Below, piece by piece: positions 26,540-35,476 of a stretch of DNA of 64,000 nucleotides (position 1 is the first letter of the stretch; each line of letters begins with the position of its first letter). This stretch comes from Kriegella aquimaris. GTDB taxonomy: Bacteria > Bacteroidota > Bacteroidia > Flavobacteriales > Flavobacteriaceae. The stretch spans positions 310,001 through 374,000 of the forward strand of contig NZ_FNGV01000001.1 in NCBI RefSeq assembly GCF_900103215.1, in the 5' to 3' direction. Under the pieces are notes generated by a model. That model was not told the DNA's origin and searched no databases. It saw nothing but the letters and a program-made list of their open reading frames with translations. Both the position numbers and the translations under genes were made by a program.

Positions 26540-27208
26540 ATGCCACACCTTGAATTAGTTTATGAAAACAACGATTATATAGTCGTAAACAAAATGGCTG
26601 GACTTATAAGTGAAAAAAGTCCTTATGAGGATTGCACAGTTGAGAATCAAGTTCTTGATCACCTTTTAAAAAATAAACGGAAACCCTATATTGGAATAAT
26701 ACATAGATTAGATCGTGTGACAAGTGGCGTATTAATTTTTGCCAAGAAAAAAAGTATTCTTGTGGAATTCAACAATCTATTTAGTAGTCGAAAAGTTCAG
26801 AAAACTTATTTGGCAATAGTCAAAAACAAACCACCAAAGAACAAAGGAAACCTAATTAATTTTCTCGTAAAAAATAACCTAGAAAAAAGAGCAGATATAG
26901 TCCAATCACAATTAAAAGGTGCCTCACAATGCATTCTTTCCTATCAAGTTATAGACAAAAACGATTTTGGCTATCTTCTAGAAATAAAACCAAAAACTGG
27001 TAGATTCCATCAAATAAGAGCCCAACTTGCAAATATAACGCTACCCATTATCGGAGATAAAAAATATGGATCAGATGAAGAATACCTCCCGCTATCTATT
27101 TGCCTTCACGCATGGAAATTAACTTATCAAGTCACTGGTGGCAAAGAATTCAAAACCTTCGAAGCACCTTTGCCAAAAAACGATTTTTGGGCATTCAAAT
27201 CTATTTAA
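26540..27208 (+). CDS. RluA-family pseudouridine synthase
   Basis: 222 residues, a catalytic domain without the N-terminal S4 RNA-binding domain. The catalytic aspartate lies in GIIHRLDRVTSGVLIFAKK (about residue 55); the later GRFHQIRAQLA and PIIGDKKYG motifs (about 158-175) complete the family pattern. It converts a uridine in rRNA or tRNA to pseudouridine; the site cannot be predicted. Base composition is visibly more AT-rich than flanking genes and lysine/asparagine use is high, suggesting acquisition or a different mutational history. Confidence 0.85.
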   Translation: MPHLELVYENNDYIVVNKMAGLISEKSPYEDCTVENQVLDHLLKNKRKPYIGIIHRLDRVTSGVLIFAKKKSILVEFNNLFSSRKVQKTYLAIVKNKPPKNKGNLINFLVKNNLEKRADIVQSQLKGASQCILSYQVIDKNDFGYLLEIKPKTGRFHQIRAQLANITLPIIGDKKYGSDEEYLPLSICLHAWKLTYQVTGGKEFKTFEAPLPKNDFWAFKSI

Positions 27209-27620
27209 ACTTTGCAGCCAAAATAGGGGAAAATAAAATATAGTTATATGGTGTAAAGAACCTCTATCAAATTCAATAATGTACACGCAATCAAAGTTTT
27301 CACAAATATTTTCAGGCAAAAAAACCTTCTATTCAGCTTGTAATATACCTACACATAGAACCTATAAAGTAATTCGAAATTTGGGGTTTAATTCTAACTT
27401 TTATCTATATTTATATTTTCCGCAAAATCTTTAGAATTTACTTAAGTGATTTCTATTTTTAAGAAGGAATGCTTTATAACCCTATGCCAAGTTGACAATT
27501 AAAAAAGAAAAATAATTTCAAATCAAAAAGCCTTTGCCATGTGCGCAGATAGAAACGAAAAATTTTCTTGCCTTCGCACTACTTCTAGCTTTGGCGTCTT
27601 TTACTATTCAAATCGTACCA
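27209..27620. other. Long AT-rich intergenic region
   Basis: About 410 bases with no convincing gene. A TTG-started extension of the downstream regulator (from 27534) would read through the last part, but it encodes a hydrophobic stretch foreign to Crp proteins, so I treat it as non-coding. Confidence 0.5.
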
Positions 27621-28190
27621 ATGAAAAATCTATTAAATTATATAAATGCCCGATTTTCTTTAACTAACAATGATAATAGTCTACTGGAAAAGTGTTTTAT
27701 CGCTATGGATACTCCTTCACAAACCAAACTTTTGGAAGCAGGACAAATAGAGCGTTATATTTATTTTTTAAGTGAAGGAATTGTAAAAGGTTATCAAAAC
27801 ATAGATGGCAAATTAGTAATTCAGCATCTAGTTTCTGAACAAGATTTCTTCACCTCTTTAGATAGCTTTATGGAAGAAACACCTGCCTCGGACTATTACG
27901 AAACCATTACCGATTGTAAACTGATTAAAATATCTAAACCAGACTTTGAACTTTTACAAGAAAACACCAGTTTTTGGAATGATTTTGTAAAAGCAGTTAC
28001 CAACGAGCACTTAAATTGCAAGTTAGATCGTGTTAAAGATTTTCAAATTTTAACGGCTAAAGAACGTTACATTAAGTTTATTAATCAAAACCCAAAGTTG
28101 GTTTTAAACGTTTCTGTAGATAACATCGCTTCCTATTTAGGCATAGAACCCCAGTCGTTAAGTCGTATACGGAAACAAGTTGCTTTCTAA
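27621..28190 (+). CDS. Crp/Fnr-family transcription regulator
   Basis: 189 residues from the chosen ATG. An effector-binding beta-roll occupies about 15-120 (ETPASDYYETITDCKLIKIS marks its end), followed by a dimer helix and a short helix-turn-helix (SVDNIASYLGIEPQSLSRIRKQ, about 165-186). No Fnr-type cysteine cluster and no clear cAMP-binding arginine pattern are seen, so the ligand is unknown, as for most Bacteroidota members. It lies 60 bases upstream of an SDR-family gene in the same direction and probably regulates it. It shares the AT-rich composition of its neighbours. Confidence 0.85.
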   Translation: MKNLLNYINARFSLTNNDNSLLEKCFIAMDTPSQTKLLEAGQIERYIYFLSEGIVKGYQNIDGKLVIQHLVSEQDFFTSLDSFMEETPASDYYETITDCKLIKISKPDFELLQENTSFWNDFVKAVTNEHLNCKLDRVKDFQILTAKERYIKFINQNPKLVLNVSVDNIASYLGIEPQSLSRIRKQVAF

Positions 28191-28250
28191 CAAATGTTAT
28201 ATTTAAATTCTTAATTACTACTGACATTTGCTCAAATAAAAAACAATTAT

Positions 28251-29267
28251 ATGAGCAACGAAATTTCGTTAGTGACAGGTGCAAATGGACATTTAGGCAA
28301 CAACCTAGTTAGGCTGTTGCTTTCTAAACACCAAAAAGTAAGAGCAACAGTAAGATACATTAATAATCTAGAATCTTTTGAAGGATTAAATTGTGAAGTG
28401 GTACATGCTGATATTACGGATAGAGAATCACTTAAAAACGCATTTAAAGGAATAACCAACATATATGCTGTTGGTGCAAATTTTAGTATGTGGGCTAAAA
28501 ACCCTAGAACTGAAATTTATGATAATAACGTACAAGGAACTCAGAATGTCTTTGATATAGCAAAAGTCTGTGGAGTTAAGAACATTGTTTATGTAAGTTC
28601 AGTAGCGTCTTTAGATTTTACAAAGTTACCTGCAAATGTAGATAATGGCTACAATAAAGATAGGAGAAACTGGTACTATAACTCCAAAAATGATTCTGAT
28701 AAACTTGCAATTGAGCTAGGGAAAAAATATAGAATCAGAACTGTTTTAGTTTTACCTTCTGCAATGATCGGTGGTATAGCGTATAAATTGAGCTATACCA
28801 ACAACCTTGTTTATCAAATTTTAAATGGCGAAATTCCCGTTGACACAAATGTTACATTAAATTGGATAGATGTTAAGGATGTCGCTTTTGGAGCATACCG
28901 AGCTATGCAAAAAGGTAAAAACGGAGAACGCTACATTCTATCGAACGAACAACATACAACCTTACAAGAAAGTGTGAAAATAGCAGCTGAACTATATCCT
29001 GAATTAAAATTAAAAACGCCAAAAAAAGTACCCAAATTTTTGTTATACGCTGTAGCAGGATTAATGGAGTTTGGAAGCAAAATAACTGGAAAAGAACCGT
29101 TATTACAACGACATTATTTAGATATGTTTTATGGATTAAAACAGGATTATGATATTACAAAATCAAGACAAGAATTAGCGTTCAATCCTAAGCCATCAAA
29201 AAAGGCATTGATAGACGCTTTAGAATATCTGAAAAATGATTGGAAAAACGGTATTGACCAATATTAA
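28251..29267 (+). CDS. NAD(P)-dependent epimerase/dehydratase-type oxidoreductase (extended SDR)
   Basis: 338 residues. Rossmann start TGANGHLGNNLVRLLL (GxxGxxG, about 10-25), DxxD-type ADITDRESL near 55-63, VYVSSVASLDF near 115-125 and the catalytic YYNSK (YxxxK, about residue 143). It resembles the dihydroflavonol-reductase-like or 3-beta-hydroxysteroid-dehydrogenase-like branch, which reduces carbonyls on varied substrates; the substrate here is unknown. It follows a Crp/Fnr regulator by 60 bases and is AT-rich like that gene. Confidence 0.85.
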   Translation: MSNEISLVTGANGHLGNNLVRLLLSKHQKVRATVRYINNLESFEGLNCEVVHADITDRESLKNAFKGITNIYAVGANFSMWAKNPRTEIYDNNVQGTQNVFDIAKVCGVKNIVYVSSVASLDFTKLPANVDNGYNKDRRNWYYNSKNDSDKLAIELGKKYRIRTVLVLPSAMIGGIAYKLSYTNNLVYQILNGEIPVDTNVTLNWIDVKDVAFGAYRAMQKGKNGERYILSNEQHTTLQESVKIAAELYPELKLKTPKKVPKFLLYAVAGLMEFGSKITGKEPLLQRHYLDMFYGLKQDYDITKSRQELAFNPKPSKKALIDALEYLKNDWKNGIDQY

Positions 29268-29400
29268 GAACATAGAGCGTTTAGGCTTATTTGATGAACA
29301 ACACATAAGGGATAAAGGAGTATCAATTAGGTTCATTCAATATACGGTGTAAACTATGTCCCTTTAACTTTTTAAAGATTTGACTTGTCAACTTATATCA

Positions 29401-31194
29401 TCACTTTTGGGAGTTTACCCAATCATTGACCCTACGTTCCAATAATTTCAAGGGTAAAGCGCCACCCCCGAGAACGGTATCGTGGAATCCTTTAATATCA
29501 AATTGGTCCCCTAATGCCGCTTCGGCCTTTTTACGCAATTCCTGAATTTTTAGCATTCCGATTTTATAACCGGTAGCTTGGCCCGGCATCACCATGTACC
29601 GCTGAACTTCTGCCTTTATTGCCCCGTCTGAAATGGAGGAGTTTTCTTTGAAATACTTGATACCGTCTGCTTCGGTCCATCCCTTGGCATGTAATCCTGT
29701 GTCGACCACTAAGCGAATGGCTCTCCATATTTCATTGACCAAACGACCAAAATCATAATATGGATTCTGGTACCCGCCCATTTCTTTGGCCAAAGCTTCT
29801 GTATATAATGCCCATCCTTCACTGTAGGCATTGAACCCTGCTTGCGTTCTAAACTTCGGAACAGATTCTAACTCTTGGGCAATGGATACCTGCATATGAT
29901 GACCGGGGCTTCCTTCATGATAAGCCACACCTTCCATGGTTGAACGGGGCATTGCATTCATATCCGATAAATGCACATAATAAGTACCTGGCCTAGATCC
30001 ATCAGGTGTACCTTGCATATAGTGTTGCGGTGCACCATCTTGTTCCCTAAAGGCCTCAACGCGCCTCACTTCCAATTTAGCTTTAGGTAGCATTCCGAAA
30101 TAATCCGGTAATTTTTTATTGATGGTATCTAAATATTTAGTGGACTCATCTAAATAGGCCTGCCTCCCTTCGTCAGTATTCGGAAAGAAAAACTGTTTAT
30201 CAGTATTTACAAACGTAAAGAACGCATCTAAATCACCATCAAAACCAACTTTATCTTTTATAGCCATCATCTCTCCCTTAATTCGGGCTACCTCTTTAAG
30301 CCCAATTTCATGAATTTCATCGGCAGTAAGATCTGTTGTAGTTGAAACCTTTAATCTGTAATTATAGAAATCTTTACCATTGGGGTGGCGGCTAACTCCC
30401 GTTGGCTTTGGTTCTGCATTATCTTCTTCGCTTTCTAGCCAAGATAAAAGATTTTCATAAGCCGGTTTAAAATAATTATTGATCGCTGATTCTGATTGCG
30501 CTCTAAGAGACGTTGCTTCTTCGGAAGCTATTTTTTCAGATGCTAAGAGGGCATCAATTTTTCGATTCATATCTTCCAAAATGGGCGTACCATTGCGCAA
30601 CCCCTGTGCTTGCCTAATTACGGTTTCAAACGTAAATTTCGGAGGGATTATTCCTAAAGCGGCTTGGTCTTTTGCCCTCGCGATTAGCTGATTAATTGCC
30701 CTACCCGTTTCCTGAATCCTAGAAACATAGGCCTTCATATCTGAAAGACTATCCACTTTATGAAAATTAATCAAATAATTGGGCAAGCTGGTATGGTTTC
30801 CACGCATCTGGTCAAAAACATAACTCATATCCCTAAAAATCTTACCCTCCTTTAGTGTTTCATATTGATAGACCCATAAATCATAAGAAGTTTGATCTGT
30901 ATCATTTAGATTATCATAATTAAATTTTTCTTTTAATTCTTTGACGCTTTGGGTATACCAAGCCAACTCTTTATCCTCGGCCTCTTTACTCATGTCATCA
31001 ATTTTGTCATACTGATCTTTTCGACCTTGAACGGTAAGGCTCAAAGGACTCATCTGTAGCAACTCCTCGTATTTAGTATCAAACCATTTGTTGAGTTCTT
31101 CCGATTGGTCGACTACTTGCTTGGGGGCTTCTTTACAAGCGGAAAATGATAAAAAAAGAAACATTGGTATACCTAGAAAGATAATTTTTTTCAT
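29401..31194 (-). CDS. DUF885 lipoprotein, predicted metallopeptidase
   Basis: 597 residues. The start at 31194 begins a lipoprotein signal peptide (FLSFSACKEAPK, cysteine about residue 20); a longer frame starts 16 codons upstream but would bury the signal. The zinc motif YHEGSPGHHMQ (HExxxGHH-like, about 390-400), a downstream SEGWALYTEALAKEMG helix carrying the further glutamate, and MPGQATGYKIGMLKI are typical of DUF885, a family related to gluzincin peptidases. It is probably anchored in the outer membrane facing the periplasm or the outside. The peptide substrate is unknown. Confidence 0.88.
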   Translation of the reverse strand: MKKIIFLGIPMFLFLSFSACKEAPKQVVDQSEELNKWFDTKYEELLQMSPLSLTVQGRKDQYDKIDDMSKEAEDKELAWYTQSVKELKEKFNYDNLNDTDQTSYDLWVYQYETLKEGKIFRDMSYVFDQMRGNHTSLPNYLINFHKVDSLSDMKAYVSRIQETGRAINQLIARAKDQAALGIIPPKFTFETVIRQAQGLRNGTPILEDMNRKIDALLASEKIASEEATSLRAQSESAINNYFKPAYENLLSWLESEEDNAEPKPTGVSRHPNGKDFYNYRLKVSTTTDLTADEIHEIGLKEVARIKGEMMAIKDKVGFDGDLDAFFTFVNTDKQFFFPNTDEGRQAYLDESTKYLDTINKKLPDYFGMLPKAKLEVRRVEAFREQDGAPQHYMQGTPDGSRPGTYYVHLSDMNAMPRSTMEGVAYHEGSPGHHMQVSIAQELESVPKFRTQAGFNAYSEGWALYTEALAKEMGGYQNPYYDFGRLVNEIWRAIRLVVDTGLHAKGWTEADGIKYFKENSSISDGAIKAEVQRYMVMPGQATGYKIGMLKIQELRKKAEAALGDQFDIKGFHDTVLGGGALPLKLLERRVNDWVNSQK

Positions 31195-31600
31195 AATATG
31201 TGTTTGTTTATTCGCTGGTTGGGTTACTAAAAATTGTTTCAAGACAGTGCAAATGCAAATAGCATTGGGGCGTTTTTTAAATTAATAGCAATTTACACAA
31301 TTTGATGTCTTCAAAGATCCTTTATTGAAACGGACCTAGCCCCAAAAATAGTAGTAGCCCGTTTTCTGCCACCTTATGAACTAGCAAAAGAAGTTTATCA
31401 TTAAGGATAAAAAACCCGAAACTAAAGTGAAGTGAACTGTGTTATTTTACTCTACTCCTTAAATTTTTTTTCTGAAAATATTATTATAGGGAATTTTACC
31501 GGTCATACATTGTATTTCGTACTTTTTCCTTCTTAAATGCAACCTTAGTAATTCCCTATTGTCTTTAATAGAGAATTAGCGACAAAACTTAACAGAGTAG
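31195..31600. other. Divergent intergenic region before the ECF sigma operon
   Basis: About 405 AT-rich bases without a gene. It contains three copies of an ATAGRGAATT motif (31486, 31550 inverted, 31568), the last two forming an inverted repeat. Confidence 0.6.
31486..31577. promoter_or_regulatory. Three copies of an ATAGRGAATT motif upstream of the ECF sigma gene
   Basis: ATAGGGAATT at 31486-31495, its exact reverse complement AATTCCCTAT at 31550-31559, and ATAGAGAATT at 31568-31577. The second and third form an 11-bp inverted repeat with one mismatch and a 6-base centre, ending 23 bases before the start codon. It may be an operator or an mRNA hairpin. Confidence 0.4.
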
Positions 31601-32140
31601 TTGGAAACTGATATCCGTTTTACGCACCAAGCGCTTGTAGAGCAATCTAAGACAGGCCATCGCAGCTCGCAATACCAGTTGTATTCGCTCTATGTCGATG
31701 CTATGTACAACACCAGTTTACGTATGTTGGGCAATAAAGAAGATGCTGAAGATATCGTTCAAGACAGTTTTGTCGACGCCTTTAAAAATTTAGCAAGTTT
31801 TAAATACGACAGCTCGTTCGGGGCTTGGCTCAAACGCATCGTCATCAATAAGAGCATCAATTATCTTAAAGCAAAACGGATTGCCGTTGTATCGATGGAT
31901 GATCATGAATATCATCTTACTGACGAAACCGTTGAAGAAACCGAAGCTGTCGACATTAAAAAAGTAAAAAAGGGAATAGAAGCGCTGCCCGCTGGTTATA
32001 AACAAATTATCAACCTCTATTTGATCGAAGGTTATGACCATTATGAAATTGGTGAGGTTTTGGGTGTTTCGGTATCGACCTCTAAATCGCAATACCATAG
32101 GGCAAAGAAAAAATTAGTGGAAATTATAAATGGATTATGA
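31601..32140 (+). CDS. ECF-type RNA polymerase sigma factor
   Basis: 179 residues. Sigma region 2 spans about 22-90 (YVDAMYNTSLRMLGNKEDAEDIVQD, FGAWLKRIVINKSINYLK) and region 4 about 123-178 (LPAGYKQIINLYLIEGYDHYEIGEVL, then VSTSKSQYHRAKKKL). It redirects RNA polymerase to an alternative promoter set. The start is TTG at 31601; the first in-frame ATG lies inside region 2, so TTG is favoured. It overlaps the anti-sigma gene by 4 bases (ATGA). Confidence 0.9.
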   Translation: METDIRFTHQALVEQSKTGHRSSQYQLYSLYVDAMYNTSLRMLGNKEDAEDIVQDSFVDAFKNLASFKYDSSFGAWLKRIVINKSINYLKAKRIAVVSMDDHEYHLTDETVEETEAVDIKKVKKGIEALPAGYKQIINLYLIEGYDHYEIGEVLGVSVSTSKSQYHRAKKKLVEIINGL

Positions 32141-32682
32141 TGGATGATTTTGAAAAACATATTAGGGATAACAAAGTAGCGTTCGATGAACATAAAGTGG
32201 ATAGGGCTCGACTTTGGGCTAACATCACATCGAAACTAGACGATAACACTGTAAAAGTCGTGCCTTTATGGAAATCACCGCTGCTTAGAATAGTCGCAAC
32301 GGTAGTAATTCTTCTAGGCATCGGAGCTTTTATTGGCTTGAGCATTTTCGGCGGTAACTATAACACAGAAGATCGTTTTGCCTCCCAAGAGTTAATGGAT
32401 ATTGATATGCACTATAGGAATCTGGTGTCGCATCAAGTGCAATTGCTGCAGAACAACCCCAAGCTTTCCGATAGCGAAAAAGAAGAGTTCCTCTCCTTTA
32501 TGGATGAACTTGATGAAGAATATGATGTCTTACGACTAGATATGCAAGAAAACCTGGATAATGAACTGGTACTTGAAGCCATCATTACCAATTACAAAAA
32601 GAGAATTGAACTGATAGAGAATTTGCTCAAGCAAATAAACAACTCTAAACTAAAAGATGACAATTATGGCTACACCCTCTAA
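32137..32682 (+). CDS. Membrane-bound anti-sigma-like protein
   Basis: 181 residues. A short cytoplasmic N-terminus (about 1-48) with LWANITSKLDD, one membrane helix (about 49-72, IVATVVILLGIGAFIGLSIF) and an acidic, coiled periplasmic domain (about 90-175). Position, topology and the 4-base overlap with the sigma gene point to an anti-sigma factor, though the zinc HxxxCxxC motif of the ZAS group is absent. It would hold the sigma factor at the membrane until a periplasmic signal arrives. Confidence 0.75.
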   Translation: MMDDFEKHIRDNKVAFDEHKVDRARLWANITSKLDDNTVKVVPLWKSPLLRIVATVVILLGIGAFIGLSIFGGNYNTEDRFASQELMDIDMHYRNLVSHQVQLLQNNPKLSDSEKEEFLSFMDELDEEYDVLRLDMQENLDNELVLEAIITNYKKRIELIENLLKQINNSKLKDDNYGYTL

Positions 32683-33751
32683 AAATCTGCTGATTACCAT
32701 GGTCGCCGTTTTCTTTAGCCTGGCGTTGTCGGCTCAGGAGAAAGTGTCTAAAAAGATATCTAAGACCTACGATATGACTAGTGCCGGTGAACTATACCTC
32801 GACAACAAATATGGCGATGTAACTATTCAGGGTTGGAAAAAGAATTCGATAGTCATTTCGGTTGAAATTAAGGTCAGCCATAAGAAAAAGGAAAGCGCTG
32901 AAGATCTCTTAAATCGTATTTCCCCGACTATCAAGGTATTGGACAACTTTATATCGGTAAGTTCAGATATTGCCGAAAAAAGTACAGGCTTTTTTGCCAA
33001 GTATTTTAACAAAGCGAATCCGTTCGATTTTGACCGTAGCAATGTGCAAATAAATTATACGGTCAACCTTCCGGCGAATGCCGAATTGGAAATCCTCAAT
33101 AAATTCGGCGACGTTATTATAGAAGATTATACAGGAAAGTTAAAATTAGACGCGCAACATGGCGATGTATGGATCAATGAAAACCTTAATAATGCCGATA
33201 TAAATCTTAAATATGGCAAACTTAGGGCCGAATCGATAAATTATGGAAGCATACGCTTAAAAAACGGAAGCCTGAATTTAGAGAAATCAAAAGATTTAAG
33301 ACTAAACAGTAGTGGGTCAAATATCGATATTGAAGAGATTACATCGCTTGAAATCTATTCGAGTAAAGATGAGATTACCATTGATGAGGTCGAATCGATA
33401 AATGGATCTCTTGAATTCACCAATATGCAAGTGAACAATCTAGACGACGAAATCAATCTAAGCATGAAAATAGCCGATTTTAAAGTAGGTACGATCCACA
33501 GTTCAGATGCCTCCATTATCATTTATCAAGAATCATCCGAAATCAGTTTGAATATCGAGGGTTTTTCGTTCAATTTCGACGCGACTTTGGAAGAAGGGCT
33601 GGTTCGCCTACCAAAATCTTTTAAAAACGTGAATACCAAAATGCTCGATAAAGGAAAAAGAGTCCGCGAAATAACCGCAAAATATGGTAAAGATACCCCT
33701 GGTAAAATCTCAATAACAGGTGAGAAAGGGGTTATACTTCTTAAAGATTAG
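32657..33751 (+). CDS. Secreted beta-strand-repeat protein (DUF4097-like)
   Basis: 364 residues. A signal peptide (about 1-26, ending LALSAQ) precedes a beta-helix-like region with repeating short strands (GDVTIQGW, GDVIIEDYTGKL, GDVWINENLNNADINL), typical of the DUF4097/adhesin-like fold. Starts at ATG 32657 or ATG 32666; both overlap the anti-sigma gene end by up to 26 bases. It is exported and probably part of the envelope-stress regulon of the adjacent sigma factor. Function unknown. Confidence 0.75.
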   Translation: MTIMATPSKNLLITMVAVFFSLALSAQEKVSKKISKTYDMTSAGELYLDNKYGDVTIQGWKKNSIVISVEIKVSHKKKESAEDLLNRISPTIKVLDNFISVSSDIAEKSTGFFAKYFNKANPFDFDRSNVQINYTVNLPANAELEILNKFGDVIIEDYTGKLKLDAQHGDVWINENLNNADINLKYGKLRAESINYGSIRLKNGSLNLEKSKDLRLNSSGSNIDIEEITSLEIYSSKDEITIDEVESINGSLEFTNMQVNNLDDEINLSMKIADFKVGTIHSSDASIIIYQESSEISLNIEGFSFNFDATLEEGLVRLPKSFKNVNTKMLDKGKRVREITAKYGKDTPGKISITGEKGVILLKD

Positions 33752-33826
33752 AAATAAAATTTTGACCAAATGCAACCTTTTTTAAAGCAACTTGTCTTTA
33801 AAAGTAATCAATCAAAAAAATATCGG

Positions 33827-34492
33827 ATGAAACAATTAAAATCAATAATTTTAGGATTCTTACTAAGTTTACCAGTATGTGGCATAGCCCAAGATGAAAC
33901 AGATTATGTCGAATTTAACGATCGTAAAAATGTAGTTCACGGGGTGTACCTTGGCCTTAATATGGCATATGGTGAAATAAAGAACAAGGACACTTTCTTT
34001 ACCGGACTTAAAGTCGCTTATGTAGCAAACCAACAATTCGAAGTAGGTCTATCTACCGTAGGCTTTTATTCCCAACAAAATTTAACTGGCGCATTATCTG
34101 CCAACAATGAAGATTTAATTGGCGGTTATGTGGGGTTACATCTAGAACCTATCTTTTTTAGCAAATCACTTGTCAACCTTTCTTTTCCTGTATTAATCGG
34201 TGCTGGGGCCGTGGGTTACGTGGATGGGGATTTTTTCGAAAATGATGATTACGATTATGACCATGACGATTTTGAAACCGCCGATGCAATTTTTGTATTG
34301 GAACCTGGGGTAAACCTTCTTTTCAATGTATCTCGTTATTTACAGTTGGAAGCGGGCGTGAAATACCGGTTTTCAAGCCACATAGACCTTGCTCCAAATT
34401 CCATATCTCGAATAAGCGGTTTTTCCGGCGGTATCGGAGTAAAAGTAGGCATTTTCAATATGGGCAGAAATCGCTATAAAAAGAATCTCTAA
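33827..34492 (+). CDS. Outer-membrane beta-barrel-like protein
   Basis: 221 residues from ATG 33827, where a signal peptide begins (ending CGIAQ); an earlier in-frame ATG at 33770 would put 19 basic residues in front of it. The mature part alternates hydrophobic and polar residues with glycines (GLKVAYVANQQFEVGLSTVG), with an acidic ENDDYDYDHDDFE loop, and ends in VGIFNMGRNRYKKNL. It resembles small Bacteroidota outer-membrane barrels, but the terminal aromatic is not clear-cut. Co-directional with the sigma operon. Confidence 0.7.
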   Translation: MKQLKSIILGFLLSLPVCGIAQDETDYVEFNDRKNVVHGVYLGLNMAYGEIKNKDTFFTGLKVAYVANQQFEVGLSTVGFYSQQNLTGALSANNEDLIGGYVGLHLEPIFFSKSLVNLSFPVLIGAGAVGYVDGDFFENDDYDYDHDDFETADAIFVLEPGVNLLFNVSRYLQLEAGVKYRFSSHIDLAPNSISRISGFSGGIGVKVGIFNMGRNRYKKNL

Positions 34493-34493
34493 A

Positions 34494-34706
34494 ATGAAAA
34501 ACGAATCCGTCACCCGTTGCAGTATTTGTCATGATGTTATTCAGACACAACATGTTTTTGCCGAAAACAATCAAGTGTTTCTTAAAATAATTTCAGACGA
34601 AATCGCAACAAAAGAAACCTTTGAAGACCAATGGTCGCCCATTAACTTTCAATGGATATCCGATTTCGAAATTAGAAAAAACTTAATCCATCAATCAAAT
34701 CGATAA
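34494..34706 (+). CDS. Small CxxC protein of unknown function
   Basis: 70 residues, not recognised. An N-terminal CSICHDVI (CxxC) could bind metal or be redox active; the rest is polar with KETFEDQW and a basic tail. No signal peptide. It is fitted between two genes with gaps of only one base on either side (34492 and 34708), which argues that it is translated, but a 70-codon frame can arise by chance. Confidence 0.45.
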   Translation: MKNESVTRCSICHDVIQTQHVFAENNQVFLKIISDEIATKETFEDQWSPINFQWISDFEIRKNLIHQSNR

Positions 34707-34707
34707 A

Positions 34708-35430
34708 ATGAAAACTACAACGTACTTTCTAAGCCTTATATTAATTAGTTCTCTGTTTTACTCCTGTGATCTTGATCATGTCTTAGTATCTAAAAGAATT
34801 ACAACACGAGAAGTCAGCTATTCTGATTATAGTGGTCTAAAGGTTTCTAATGCCTTTAACGTTTATGTGACCTTTTCCGAAACGGAAGAAAAGATAGAAA
34901 TTGAAGCCAATGAGAACCTACAAGACAAAATCAGTGTTCAAAAGGAAGGAAATGATCTCGTCATAAAAATGAAAAGACACACAGTTGTTCGTGGAAAATC
35001 GACCTTGGATGTCTACATTAAAACAAAAAAAATTTCAAATTTTGATATTTCGGGAGCATCGGAAATCACTTTGGAAAATGAACTAGTAGCTCAAGATGTA
35101 CACCTTGAACTCAGCGGGGCATCGGAGTTTTATGGTGCCCTGAATGTGGAACAATTACAGTTACGTGCAAGTGGTGCGTCGAACTTAGACCTATTTGGAA
35201 ATGCCGATCAACTAGATGCTTCTCTTGCGGGAAGTAGTGAATTAAAAGATTATGACCTTATCGTTAAAGCGCTCGATCTTCGTCTCTCCGGGGCCAGTGA
35301 AGCTTTTGTTTCCGTTACGGAGACTATCGATATAAGCGCCTCTGGTGCTAGTACCTTATATTATAAAGGTGATGCTATAATACGAGATGAAAGTTTATCG
35401 GGGAGCTCTAATGTCAAAAAAAGAGATTAG
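34708..35430 (+). CDS. DUF2807 (head GIN domain) lipoprotein
   Basis: 240 residues. Lipoprotein signal with LFYSCDLDH (lipid cysteine about residue 20). The mature part is a beta-helix of the putative auto-transporter adhesin head GIN type: DYSGLKVSNAFNVYVTF, then repeats with the recurring LSGASE/ASGAS/LAGSSE motif (about 115-235). These proteins are surface or periplasmic and of unknown binding partner. It is last in the sigma-factor gene cluster, before a palindromic repeat. Confidence 0.88.
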   Translation: MKTTTYFLSLILISSLFYSCDLDHVLVSKRITTREVSYSDYSGLKVSNAFNVYVTFSETEEKIEIEANENLQDKISVQKEGNDLVIKMKRHTVVRGKSTLDVYIKTKKISNFDISGASEITLENELVAQDVHLELSGASEFYGALNVEQLQLRASGASNLDLFGNADQLDASLAGSSELKDYDLIVKALDLRLSGASEAFVSVTETIDISASGASTLYYKGDAIIRDESLSGSSNVKKRD

Positions 35431-35476
35431 CACCTAATCGTTTAGATGATGGGGGTGAATAAAAAGCTAAAATAGT

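Noticed and set aside
27534-27620. TTG-started extension of the Crp/Fnr regulator
   Set aside because: The extra residues are a hydrophobic stretch unlike the family and no promoter or RBS supports it.
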